Positions 31,101 to 42,900 of a stretch of 64,000 bases of DNA are shown here, piece by piece. This DNA is from Pegea sp. RAD2-039 (lineage: Eukaryota; Chordata; Thaliacea; Salpida; Salpidae), in contig JAQGEQ010000263.1 in the NCBI GenBank assembly GCA_034620365.1, forward strand, positions 868,001 to 932,000, written 5' to 3'. Within the stretch, counting starts at the first letter, position 1. Every line of letters begins with the position of its first letter. The position numbers and the translations under genes were made by a program. A model generated the notes under the pieces. The model had not been told where the DNA came from, ran no database searches, and worked only from the letters and a program-made list of their open reading frames with translations.

Positions 31101-32640
31101 AAATGGCTTAGTTGGTAGACGCTAATAATGTAACAAAGAAACAGGCACACATCGGGTGTATGTTTTAGATATGGTTAAAAAAGACATTATAGTCAGGTAT
31201 GTGAACTTCAAATGAAGTCATCCAGAAAGTAGTCAAATAGAAAAAGAAATAATGAGAGAGCTACGATAATTGCCGAAAAACTCTGAGTATTTATGCGCTA
31301 CTCAGTCTTATGAAAAATCAAACCATGTCACCGTCTATGTTTTTTTTTATAAGTTCACAAACACTTTCAAGAAATTAATGGTATAGTATTTTCTCAATAT
31401 TATTTTCAGTAATACTTTTGAAAAAGAAGAGATAACGATAAAGTTTTTGGCTGAGCTTCGTAGGCCAAAGTAAGTGATAAAAAGAGGTTGACATACCTAC
31501 TTCATTCCTGACTGTGCATGAGCTTGGGTCTTAGTGAAGAGTAGCTGAACTACTTGCCTTATTTAGATTAGTTGTTTTGTGGAACGGTCAAGTGATTTAC
31601 TACTCAAGCTTTTGCTTTTACGGAAGCAAGGACAAGATAAAGGCACCACCCCGCACGTGAGGTAATGTTTTATACCGTATTTTGACGATGAGGTGAAACT
31701 CTAAATCACGCGGGCAAAACAAGGTGTTTTATCAGAAAGTTGTTTTAAGCAATCGTCTATTTTGTGCCCTTAAGATAGCTAAGAGGTTGAAAAACATCAT
31801 TTTCATTAAGCAATATAGTAGGACCCATTTAACATAGTAGCTAGTAATTATTAAAAAAATACCGATAAATATCAGGTTATGATTATCATTACATTATCTG
31901 TATTATATTTTATATAGATTAAATTGTTATTATTTTTCTCAAATGTATCATTGAAAATGATATTTGAAAAGCACTATACCAAAAATCTAATCAAAAATAA
32001 TTAAAAAGCATAATTTTATTTTTGTTAGATGGACTGACCAAAATTATATAAAAGAGATAGGTTTAAATTGTTTGATTTTCAACAAAAGAATAACTTTGCG
32101 AAAAATTTAATTTTTTTTAAATTTATCTACACTTCAAGGCTCAGCATTCACAATTTAGATTAAATACAGGCTACAGGTACTTCTCTGGTATCTTTAAATT
32201 AAATTATTGCAGTCAACTTGAGTAAATATGAATTTATTTTTGTAAAATTAACTTATTATTAGGATATTTTTTTTGAGATTTTATTAGAGTTTGCTTTATA
32301 ATATAATCTTATTTTAGATTTCTTTTCCATAAAATTTTTAATTTATATTTATGTTTTCTTTTTTGATCTTATTGCAGAATATTTAAGAAATATTTTAAAA
32401 GAAAGATGTTTAGATTTTGAATGTGACGCCTAAAAATTTATAAAAATAAATTTGATACCATTAAAATAAAAAAAAATTTTGATAATTTATTTTATCTGTT
32501 TCCATAAAGCTATAACAATTAATAGAATTAACTAATTAATTATTAGTGAAATGAGATAGTATTTATAATAATATTTCTTAAAAGTATTCTTTTGTTCTTT
32601 TTGTATCACTCTAATAAGACATTTTAAAATTAAAAATAAT
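28171..32640. other. AT-rich spacer with decayed-looking stretches
   Basis: No supported gene. Two overlapping plus-strand frames at 30,157-30,553 contain a polar stretch (KKALELLYKDKFVNNSYF) that I cannot place. The segment 30,880-31,820 is richer in G and C than its surroundings and looks like decayed coding or transposon sequence. Neither has a clear splice or domain context. Confidence 0.45.
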
Positions 32641-32666
32641 TTTTGTATTTACTAGTTTGTAATAAA

Positions 32667-35029
32667 ATGTCAAACTCTGAGGATTCTAAGGAAGTGATTA
32701 CAGCTGCTTCAAGCTCTTTGAGTACTGATCATAAGAAAGAGGGTCAATTAGAAAAAGAAGCTCTTTTAAATAAACCTTTTAGAGGTAAAAGAAAGTTAAG
32801 TGTTTCTCAGGATCGTAAAAGGAAGAAATCGACAAGCAGTGGAGATGAAAGTCATATTTTGCCAAATACTTTCTTGTTTGGTGGCAATATTTCAGATCCT
32901 TTAAATTTGAAAGCAATGATCAGAGGTGAATCTGATTGTGTTGACTCTGGTTCACCAACCAAAAAAGCAAGATTAATTCCTAAGAAACCTGATAGGAAAT
33001 TGAAGATGCTTCCAGCTAATTTCAAAGATCCACTTAGGTTAGTAACTGAAGGACCTATAGTTAAAACTATGAAAGTTAGAAAAAAGAAGAAACAAAAAAT
33101 AGATACAAATGTGAATTCTGATACTTCTACTGCTGCAACTCTAAATAACCCAACAAAACAGGTTTGTTTTATTTATTTATTATCAAAGTTTTTATTATAA
33201 AAGTATTAAAATTTTAATTGATTTCTTTAAAATATTTGTTGAATTCAACTTGTATAAACTATTATTGAGTGAAGATGTTCAAGTAAACAAAGCCTATAAT
33301 CAATATTTTTATATTAAAAAAATTGTTTAGTCTACCAACAGTTTGGTTTTTATAAAATCAAACCCATAATTTCATTAATGTTTAATTATATACCTCTTGC
33401 TTTTCAAACCCTTTGAATATTACTTTAATATAAGAAGACTTTTTGAGTAAAAAATCTACCTACTGCAATAGTAGAGGGTCCTTACATATGTTGATCTTTA
33501 ATAATTTTTCAGACTTGCACTTAAAAGTATAAAATACTTTTTTACACATATGTTTACATTTTCATGAAAAGCAGTGTTTTTAAGTGCTGTTAGTAACAGA
33601 AGTTGTTTGTAAAAACAAGTTGTTATTTTAAAGTCTTAAAACATCAATGACAGAAAAACTTGAGTCTCTTAGAATTCAAACTCATTGCTTAAAGTATCAA
33701 CTAGAAGCATAAAATCAATCATTCAACCAAAAGATCAATTTTTACTGGAAATTTAAAGTCTTTTTAGCAGCTACCTTTGATAAAACTTCCTTATTTTACT
33801 TTATTATATTTTAAGATCTTTTTTTTATTTTAGAGATTGTTAGAGACTGGAAGAAATGATCAGATTGTTTCCCCGGCAGTTGCCCAAGACCTTACAATGC
33901 TACGAACAGTATTTGAATCTGGGAGCCAGCCAGGTGCAAAAGTTGTCACAGAATCAATGGTGAAAGCAATCAACTTCAAAAGTGGAAATTCCAAATATCG
34001 ATTTGGCAATTATCATCGTTACTATGGATACCGTTGTGATAAGAAGTTTAGTGATCCGCGTATGGAATATCTTCTTAAAGATTGGTTCAAAGGTTTTGAT
34101 CTTTTCAACTTTTTTTTCGATTTTTACATCTTGCTTGATGATGCAGATAAAGATGTCCTTGATGTAGGGTGCAACTCAGGACAACTCACTCTACTTGTTG
34201 CTAGGGACTACGGACCGCGAAAAATAGTTGGAATCGATATTGATGATAAGTTAATAGTGACTGCGCGATCTAACATACGTCATTACGCGACAACGCTATC
34301 CAAGTAACCAATCAAATCTCGTCGTAATCGCTAACTAGTTGATCTTCTTTCTAAAGATCTCAACATCTGAGAAACAGCGAGTATCCAGCTGACTTCCTTG
34401 ACCAGTATGGCCCTTCAGTCGCCCCACCTCAGGAAACGGGAACAGGAGACTCAACAAAGTTCCCCAATAACGTCATCTTTCATCAAGTCAGAACTCATCG
34501 ACTCTTTATCTTCAGGATTCTTATCTTCCTTCTGTAGGGAAATTATGTGCCAGAAGCTCGAGAAGTCCTCGACTGTCAGGAGCCTGAGTATGATGTTATC
34601 ATGTGTTTAAGTGTGACAAAATGGCTTCATTTAAATTGGGGTGACGACGGATTAAAAAGGACTTTTAAACGGATGTACAAGCAACTAAGAGCAGGCGGTA
34701 AACTGATAATTGAACCTCAAGATTGGAAATCTTATGGAAAGAAGAAGAAGCTAACAGTAATGATGATGCTATTGATGTTACTTCAACTTTTTTTAACTTT
34801 ATCTATTTTCAGGAAACTATTTTCCGCAATTATCACCAAATTAAGTTGAAACCTCAACATTTTGCCAAGTATTTGGTCGATGAAGTGGGTTTTATTGAAC
34901 CTAATTATTTAAAATGTCCTCAATATGCTGGTGGTCAGTTCTTTCTTTTATTTTTGTAACCTTTTATTTAAACATTGAAAGCTTTCAGGATTTCAACGTG
35001 CGATCATCGCTTTCACCAAACCTGAATAA
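32667..35029 (+). CDS. MEPCE: 7SK snRNA methylphosphate capping enzyme (Bin3 family)
   Basis: SAM-dependent methyltransferase that methylates the 5' gamma-phosphate of 7SK RNA and stabilises the P-TEFb-controlling 7SK particle in the nucleus. Exons: 32,667-33,161, 33,834-34,092, 34,147-34,303, 34,357-34,486, 34,538-34,756, 34,813-34,930 (or -34,933) and 34,989-35,029; about 472 residues. The N-terminal third is basic and disordered but carries the family motif [13 protein letters not shown] and a second DPLRL. The Bin3 domain shows [14 protein letters not shown] motif [14 protein letters not shown], the acidic GIDID, then [42 protein letters not shown] and the end [13 protein letters not shown]. 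The second intron (34,093-34,146) is 54 bp without stop, so its removal is inferred from family alignment. The end of exon 6 marks the outer edge of the large inverted duplication. Confidence 0.93.
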
Positions 35030-37984
35030 ACTGCTTCCTGATCTAATCTTTACAAAGTTTTCTTCAGTTTTTATTGACTTTTGTTAAGTATTTCACAATC
35101 AATTAAAATCATGTTTTCGGTTTCGGTAATAAAATTGTTGTTTTAATTGATTTTTACAACTTTGTTTACATCTCAAAAATATCTTTAAGATTTTCAAAGA
35201 ACTTGTTTTGTTTTATTTAGATTTCATTATTAATTATGACTAAATAGAATAAGTAAAATTGACAAAATCTTAGAAATTTTCTTTAATATCAAGTTGAAGG
35301 TATCGAAGCATGAATGAAATTTTCACAAGCTAGATTTACAATCCCTTTCTTATCAATCTTTGCTCTTTAAATCTTAAATCATCCTTTTAAAGATGGCTAG
35401 CTCAGAAAGATTTATAACTTCAACTGAAGCAACTCTTGAATGTCATTGCTGAAAATACTGGACTTTGTGGATGAGGTGATGCAAACTGAAATTTTGTCAT
35501 ATTTTAAATAATAGCGAAATCGAGATAAAATGATTTAAAATCATCAACATTCATTATATGGCGGCGATGAGATCATCTGGTAATCTTTGAACAAGGATAA
35601 ATGATCTTTTTACATTTCCAACTAGATTAAACTATTCCAATTCATTTTTTTAAGCTGATTATCTTCAAAATATTTTTCATATTTTCAAAAACATGCAAAA
35701 AAAATTGCTGAAAATTAATTTATTGGATTAGTGGTTATTCGATAATAATTATCTATTTGCCAACTTATCACTTCAGTTATTTCTTTTAGAAAATGTTTGG
35801 CAATGTTTAATCAAATATTGATCTATCTAAATTTTTTCGTTAGCTTTTTCAATGCCAAAGTATTTCTAATCTAATAAACTTCCTACTTTTTTTACAAACA
35901 TTGAATCTAGAAACTTTTATAGTATTTTAATTGACCACTTTCATTTGAAAACATAGAGAATATCATCATTCGATTTACTAAATTTAAAAAGATCAACTTT
36001 TTTAAGTGAGTTTGTATTGCCACAATTTTGTTAACTAGAAACTATAAAATTATTTAAAGTTATAACAATAAGTTTTTCAGTTAATTTAAATTGTAACTAA
36101 TGGTGGTTTAAACTCAAAGCTACAAATAGTAAATATTACAGCTCTAATGCAAACTGGTTATTGTATCTATCAAAAAGCTGGTTAAAAATTAAAGTTAATA
36201 TCAGAAATACTGGTTGAAGTTACATCTAAAGTACAATTATTTAATAAGAAATTTGCTAGATTGGTTCACAACTCAATTCTTGGCTAATAATACTAATAAA
36301 AGGCAAACTTGTATTTCAAATCAACTTTGTGGTCAGTGGTTGTTCCAGAGATGAACATAAGTTGAAGCGCCCACATCAAAGGGCATGCATGTTGTTATAC
36401 AGGTGAAAAGTTGTGTAATACTTATGAAGAAATCTTGAGTATGTTAAATATTATAATTAATCTTATTAAATAACTAATTAGATAGAATATATAAAGTACT
36501 ATCATCACTGTAAATACCATCAGTAGCTGTATAAGGAAGAATTTTTGGGATTTTAATGTAAATTTAAGATACTATAAATTTATTAAAAGTAAATCAATTA
36601 AAAATCAAGTTAATATAAACTGTAGTAGTGTTTAAGAGGTTTTAGACTACTTCTAAATTACAATGCCAATGAGCTAAAAATAAAATTTAATTGAAACTAC
36701 ACAATTGAAAGTTTGTAGATAATTTGTTGGAGAATTTATTATAGATGGTTCCTGTTTTACAAAAATGAGATGATATAAAATGCAATTTACCAACTTAGTG
36801 AAACAGTTTTTTCATCTTTTGGGTAAATTACAGATTTGGAAACTTTCTAACCATTTATCACTTTGAAAGAAAGGAGTGATTCACATTTTTCTAAATTTAG
36901 TTATCTAGTTATTGTTGGCAAACCGTATATTGTAAATATGAAGCAAGACTTAATAAAAATCTTTAGTTTATAATTCAATCTAGCCTTCTAAATAGCATAT
37001 TTATATTCTCATTTTGCTATTCAGACCATTTCAATAAAAGCAGTTTCAAAAGCTTTGAACGGTATTCAGGTTACCACAGAATTGATTTCAGCTATATAGA
37101 AGGAAGATTTTCAGCTTTAAATTTTAGCAGCAGAAAACCCACAAAAAATAGGAGATGTCGAGAAATCTTTTACTGATAAAGTCAAAAAAGATTAGATTTA
37201 GTCAAGTGAGAGGTGACTAATGAAATAAACTCAATTTTGAAACGTTCTTGCTGCTCTACGCGACATCTTTTTCTTAAAATGAAAAAAAAACACTAAGAAC
37301 AGAAAAGAAAACATCGGAAGAGTTTCTTTTGTAAGAAATTCTTTTGGAAGTTCTCAACATACCAGAAAAATCTACATCTTCAAGTAATCCATCATTTGCT
37401 TCTTTGTAAGTGAACTCTGGAAACTTCTAGCAACCAGAAGGCTTTTTATACAAATTCGATTCCTTATGATCAAGTAATCTTACTGAAGTATTGAATGTCA
37501 CCCTTGATTCAATTTGCTTCAGTAGTTATTCAATTTTTGTGGAGTAGATGTTGCAAATCTGTTTGACTTCTGATTTAAAATAAAATTAAAATGAGGATTT
37601 ACCCATTTGTTGATAAATCCAGAAAAGATTAGAAACAAATAACTTCTGAGTCTTACAAATAATTACTTTTCATTCGTTTTGTTCATATTTAATGCTTTTT
37701 GAGGCTGATACTGAGGTGTTTAGCGAAGCAAATATGTAAAAAGAAAAGCACTTTAGTAGCTAAGACATTATTGACCTTCTACAAAAGAGAATATATTTGA
37801 AAGAGCAAAAAGATTAGTTTTAAACTCTTGATAATGATGTCTGCGTTTACACAAAGAAAATATTTTTAAACTCATTTTATAAAGTTTTCTCAAATGTTCT
37901 AATATAAATTAATAAATTAATATATTTTGTAAACATTAACTACAAATTAGTTATGAATAATGGGAAAAAAGTCGAGAACGGCTA

Positions 37985-38100
37985 TCGAAACGGCGAAACT
38001 CAGAGGCCTTTTCTAACAGTATTGGACCAGTTCTCTCGACAGGAACCGGCCGGATTAGCGAGGGACCTATTAGCGGCGGCCTTTATAGCGAAGATGCGCT
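37985..38100 (-). mobile_element. 5' tip of Tigger-like element left in the left arm
   Basis: About 115 bp that match, in reverse, 47,715-47,850 at the 5' end of the Tigger/pogo-type element in the right arm, including the terminal-repeat core cgctaatccggccgg. The transposase region and 3' end are absent here. Because both arms have the 5' end, the element was probably in place before the duplication. Confidence 0.65.
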
Positions 38101-38806
38101 GATTAAAAGATTGATTTGTTTGAATTTAGGATAAAATATTAGTTTGGTTAAACAACAAAATAATTCTCAAAACAGTATCACTAAATCAGCGTTGTTTGAA
38201 ATTTTATTCACTCGTAAATAATAATAATAGTAGAACGGCCATAAGGGATGTGCTCTGAGTAATTGACTCCTAAAACAAAACTGGTGAAGAATTTTTATGG
38301 CATCAAAAAAAAATTCAAAGTAGTCAAGCAAAAAAACCTAAGAATTAATATTTAAAAGTTTTTAAAGCATGAAATGATTGTCATTAAAATGCCATCCTAG
38401 TTTTTATGGAAATCTTGATATCTATTGGCGTTCTAACTTTCATAAGTAAATGTGAAATATAAGCTAGACTTGTTTTATCTCAAATGTTGTTTTTCTATCA
38501 CTTTTCCTAAGCAACGAAATTGCTGTGTCGTTAAAAACTTGAAAATAAAATGTTATTTTGTTTATTTTTGGAACTGAGGTAACATTAATATTTTTACTGA
38601 AGTGTTATTGATAGAAAAAAATTTTTAGTTCAAACAATATCTTAAATGCTTTCAATCACAAATATTTAACTGGTCTTGAAAAATTCTATCTTAGTGTTAA
38701 CCTAATTTTATTCTATTGTATTCACATAATAAATATTTACAAAGTATAAATTTCTTTACTCAGCAAAGTTAGAAATATTTCAACTGCAAATAATTCATTT
38801 ATGGTT

Positions 38807-39459
38807 CATAAAAATACTTTGCGTTTTTTGCGAATTAATATTGGCACACATTGGATACCAAGTGCAGGAGACGCGGTGAAAGGGGCCGCGATTGAAGCCT
38901 GGAAGAAACGTTGAGGTACACGTGGACAAATTAGAAGCAGACCTCATATTCTGACAACGAAACACCAACAGGAGCCCTTTTAAGGGCACCACAGTCATTC
39001 GCCCCATCACCACACATGCAGGCGTGGTAATCGATTTCTTCCAAGGATTCAATCAAATCAGTCTCCTGATCAGGAGACATCCGAGCAAAAATGGTTCCTA
39101 TCACAAATCAAAAGATCAAGGTCAAGATGAGGATCAGGAACACGATGAACCTTTTGCAGCAAAGACTTGTATCCATTCAGGAAAGTATTTTCGGATGTTG
39201 GTGAAATCAGTTCCGGTGACAGCAAGATGCCACTGCCAAGCAACAGATGACATGCGGTTGCTAAGCAAGCAAGAGCGCGATTACCTTTTTTGTCGTTTGC
39301 ACTTCAATCGTATTCTTCTTCCATTCATCAGTTAGTTTCGTCACCGACTCTTCACTTTGAACAAACAAAAAATCGAAATTAAACTTTCGCAAAACAATTG
39401 ACGTCATCAACAACAACACAATGTTTGACCTTTGCCATGGCAGTCTCGTCGCTTGGACC
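38807..39459 (-). pseudogene. Truncated ATP13A fragment (exons 17-20)
   Basis: Reverse copy of exons 17 to early 20 of the complete ATP13A gene, including its introns. Minus-strand frames show [15 protein letters not shown] (exon 17), the exon 18 [10 protein letters not shown]-type segment, and exon 19 at 39,097-38,943 with [11 protein letters not shown]. The fragment starts inside intron 16 and stops inside exon 20. From that point 1.37 kb, including the rest of the coding sequence, has been deleted and the sequence resumes in the 3' flank. Exon 19 reads SPDQETDL, where the full gene has SPDQKTDL, so the P-domain hinge lysine is lost. It cannot make an ATPase. Confidence 0.92.
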
Positions 39460-39504
39460 TTGTTTAAAAACTTTTCCAAATATCTTTCGATCACAAATGG
39501 TCTT

Positions 39505-39680
39505 GATTTTTTTTTACGTTGACCTTTTTTATTTATTTATTTCAATAAATGCGAAGGAAGGTGTCCGAAAAGAGCCCCTCTCGCTAACACACCTTCTCAC
39601 AAATAACATCTATTTAGTCACGTTATTACGATAGAAATACAGAAAGCAAAAGATGTAACAAATGGCATTTCTTAGTATTC
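39505..39680 (-). mobile_element. 3' tail of the CR1/L2-like LINE
   Basis: The reverse complement matches the tail of the LINE at 13,120-13,256, including gtgtgttagcgagagg and the terminal (aataaa)-type simple repeat. Only the last 150-180 bp are present, the usual 5'-truncated form. It begins some 45 bp beyond the left-arm breakpoint, close enough to be relevant to the rearrangement. Confidence 0.8.
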
Positions 39681-39998
39681 ATTAGAATTTATTGTTGTAG
39701 ACAATTGTTACAGTTACTGTTAACAGTAATTAAAAACTGTTAAATTACTAAGACATGGAAAAATTAAAAATATTCTAGGTAAAAGTGTTATTTACTTGAA
39801 TAATCTTTTTAAAATTTTAATATAATTTTGTCTAAAACATTGTTTTTAAAATGAGCGTTTTGGAATTTTCCAAATTAATTAAAGTACATTTTCTCATACA
39901 TTGTTAATTTTTAATAGAAATACTCATTAGAAATTTCATCTGGAGTATTGGCCATGTCTTTTAAGGTTAGCTGACATCTATAATAAAATCTAATAAAT

Positions 39999-42900
39999 AT
40001 GACTTCATACGATAATAGTGATGAATTTGTGAGGTCGCAGTTGATTCCATCTGAATCAGGTATGTTAAATATGCTATTTAAATTTATAATATCAAACTTA
40101 TTTTGCTTAAGGCTATGAAATTATGTTTGTTAAACTTTAAACTTTTTAGTTTTCTTTCTTTTTTTACTGGACTAGTTTTAGCAAGCTAGTTGCTACCACA
40201 ATTTTAAAGCACATTTTATTGCTTTATGATTTTTTATGAGTTTTTGAAAGTACTTTTGATTTTTCTGCTTTTGAAAAATTTGATATTATATTATATATTA
40301 TAATTTTCATTTAAGTTTAAACATTAATAAATATAAATTAATTATATTTCTTAAACTTCTGGACAATGTGATAGCTAGATTTTTATATATTCAAACTAAT
40401 AAGATTCATTTATTTCTATTTATAGTACTTTGAATATTTTTTATTTGCAACTTTATGTATTTTATTTTCAACTATTTTCTTTATGAAATGATGATTTTAA
40501 ATCTTTATTTAATCATTATGATTATAAACTTTATATAATTTGATTATAATATGTAATTTATATTTATATATTTTTCTAAAATAATGTTATAACAAAATAT
40601 GTATTAATTCAAAAAGTTGTTTTTGAAAAGTTTTTGAAAGTTATCTTTCAAAAGTGTATTTTGACTTAAATATTGTTGATGATAGCTTACTTTATTACAT
40701 TAAATCGGTTGAAATATTGTATATTCTTTTAAGAGTACACACTCTTATATTTTAAAATGTGCTTTTATGGTATAAGTTATTAATTACTTTCAATTACCTA
40801 AATTTTTAGATAATTTACTAAATTCAATATTTGAAATGATAAAAGTTAAAATGTTGTGTATTTAGATTAATCTCTAGTGCTTATAAATTTATGTTGCCTA
40901 TACAAACAGCAATAAACATTCAAAAGTTTAAAGTTCATTTTAATAAAATCATCTAAATGCATTTCAATTTTCAATTGATAAAGATATGTATCAATTTTTT
41001 GATAATTTATTTGTGCAATTTTTTATTATAAATAAACGATTTCAACAATTTGTTTACAATTTGCTCATAAAACTTTTTTTTCCTTTTTTTGACTTTGAAA
41101 TAAACTTTATTAGATAAACTTTAGTAGATAAACTTTGTAACCGCTACAATATAACGAGAAATGAACTTTAAAACGCTGTAAAAGCTAGATAAAATATTTT
41201 GAGGCTTTTAAATCAATGTTTTTTTAACTTCCTGATGGAAAAGTAGTTTTATTTTTAATCTTAAAAATTATTTTGTAACTAAAATTTCAAAAACTTTTGT
41301 GGTATTTACTGATTTTGAAAGTAAAAGCTTAAAAAAATATTTATTAGAACAACTAGAAAGTTATTATGTTTTTTAGTGTGTTTCTTATCCAGTATTTCTT
41401 AGTAATGTATACTAATAAAAAGAATGTTTTTATCAAAGTTGTTTTCTTGAGAGCTTAACAAGGCCTAATCAAGTTGTTGCCATCTATAACCACTAAGTAC
41501 AAGATATATTTGTACTATAAAAAAGTTTTATAGTTTTTATTGTTTATTTTTGGTAAGAAGATTGAGATGCAACTAGTTTTAATTGAGATAGAATTTTGTC
41601 TCCTTATATGTGTGTTTGTACAGAACTTATTTATAAAGAAGTTTTTCTTTCAAATCTATTTATGATAATAAGTTTTTAATTCGAATAATCTGTTTCATAG
41701 ATCTAAGTTATGAGATGGCTCGTAAATATTACTGTACAATTAATAAAGGCCTTCCCAATGAACTTAAATGTACTGGATATGAGTGTAGTATGTTAAAACA
41801 GTTTCTATGTGTCTTATTCATTGTAAGTGGTTGTTGTTGAACACCAACGGTTTTATAATATCAATTATTTCTGTAGATATGTACAGGTGGCTTGGGTTTA
41901 TTGTTATTTTATTGGAGGCCTGATTGGAAGTTAATGTGGTCAAGTGTCAAAACTGATTTCTTCTCAGCTACATCAGTGTTGATAGAACCATTTGACAGTC
42001 CTGGTCAAGTCAGTATATTTTCAATAGATATTTAAATGTTAAAAATTCTGCTTTTTATAAAAGATATAAATTTTTTGATTGGTCATAAAAGCATATTTTT
42101 AACTTCAATTTTCATTCATCTAATGAATATTTGTTAGCAGAGGTCTGTGTCAAAAATATCATCTATGCCAACCCAGTTAGCAGTATTAATGGACTCGTTA
42201 TATGACTCAAAACAGAAAAGGTTTAAAAACTTCTTTTAATCTCATACACCACTATTTAAAGAAATTGTTTCAGTAAAAATAACCAGCCTGCTGTAACAAG
42301 TCAACAGTCTACAAAGTATTTCTTTTACCAGTCTAAAAGATATATTTGGAACTTAAAATTGAAGGTTTGAACATCAAAAGATATTTCTATTTGTTAAAAA
42401 TTGAATATTTTTAGACTTTTGTTGAACTTATTGGCCTAAATAAGAGAGCCACTGTTGGCCAAGTTTATAGAGACTCTAAACTAGGATTGGGAGTAAGAAA
42501 TAGAGAAGAAAGACAAAAACTTTATGGAGAAAACGTCATTAATGTCGAAGTATATCTTGCTTTTGTTTTTATTTATCTAAAATCATCAGATTTCCAATGT
42601 CAATTTTTTTAGGTACCATCTTGCCTGACACTGTTACTTACAGAGATTCTGAACCCCTTTTACGTCTTCCAAGCATTTTCTTGTGCCTTATGGTTTTCTG
42701 ATGAATACGAAATCTATGCTTCCACAATTGCAATAACTTCAGTTATTTCGGCCTTAATATCACTTTACGAGGTAAGCAAACATATTTACCGAATTAAACT
42801 ACAAATAACTTTCAAAGGTTCGTAAAAATTTGACAAACTTACATAAAATGGTTGAGTATCACAACAACACCAAAACCACACTAATTTCTCATGATGAAGA

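Larger units (their letters stand above)
34911..39459 (+). repeat. Left arm of giant inverted duplication
   Basis: Reading in reverse, this arm repeats 44,984-53,194. Blocks pair as 34,911-37,935 with 53,194-50,183, 38,000-38,807 with 47,850-47,010, and 38,807-39,459 with 45,623-44,984. Paired stretches are almost identical by eye, with small indels. The arm holds the last exons of MEPCE, about 3.8 kb of spacer, the 5' tip of a Tigger-like element and a reversed ATP13A 3' fragment. Compared with the right arm it lacks about 1.37 kb (the ATP13A end, at 38,807) and about 2.3 kb (at 37,940-37,985). The spacer from 35,030 to 37,930 has no gene that I can support; decayed frames are possible near 37,080-37,800. 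Confidence 0.95.

Noticed and set aside
38795-39335. Antisense and shifted frames mirrored at 45,115-45,733 as a conserved small gene pair
   Set aside because: They are other-frame shadows of ATP13A exons 17-20, present twice because of the inverted duplication.
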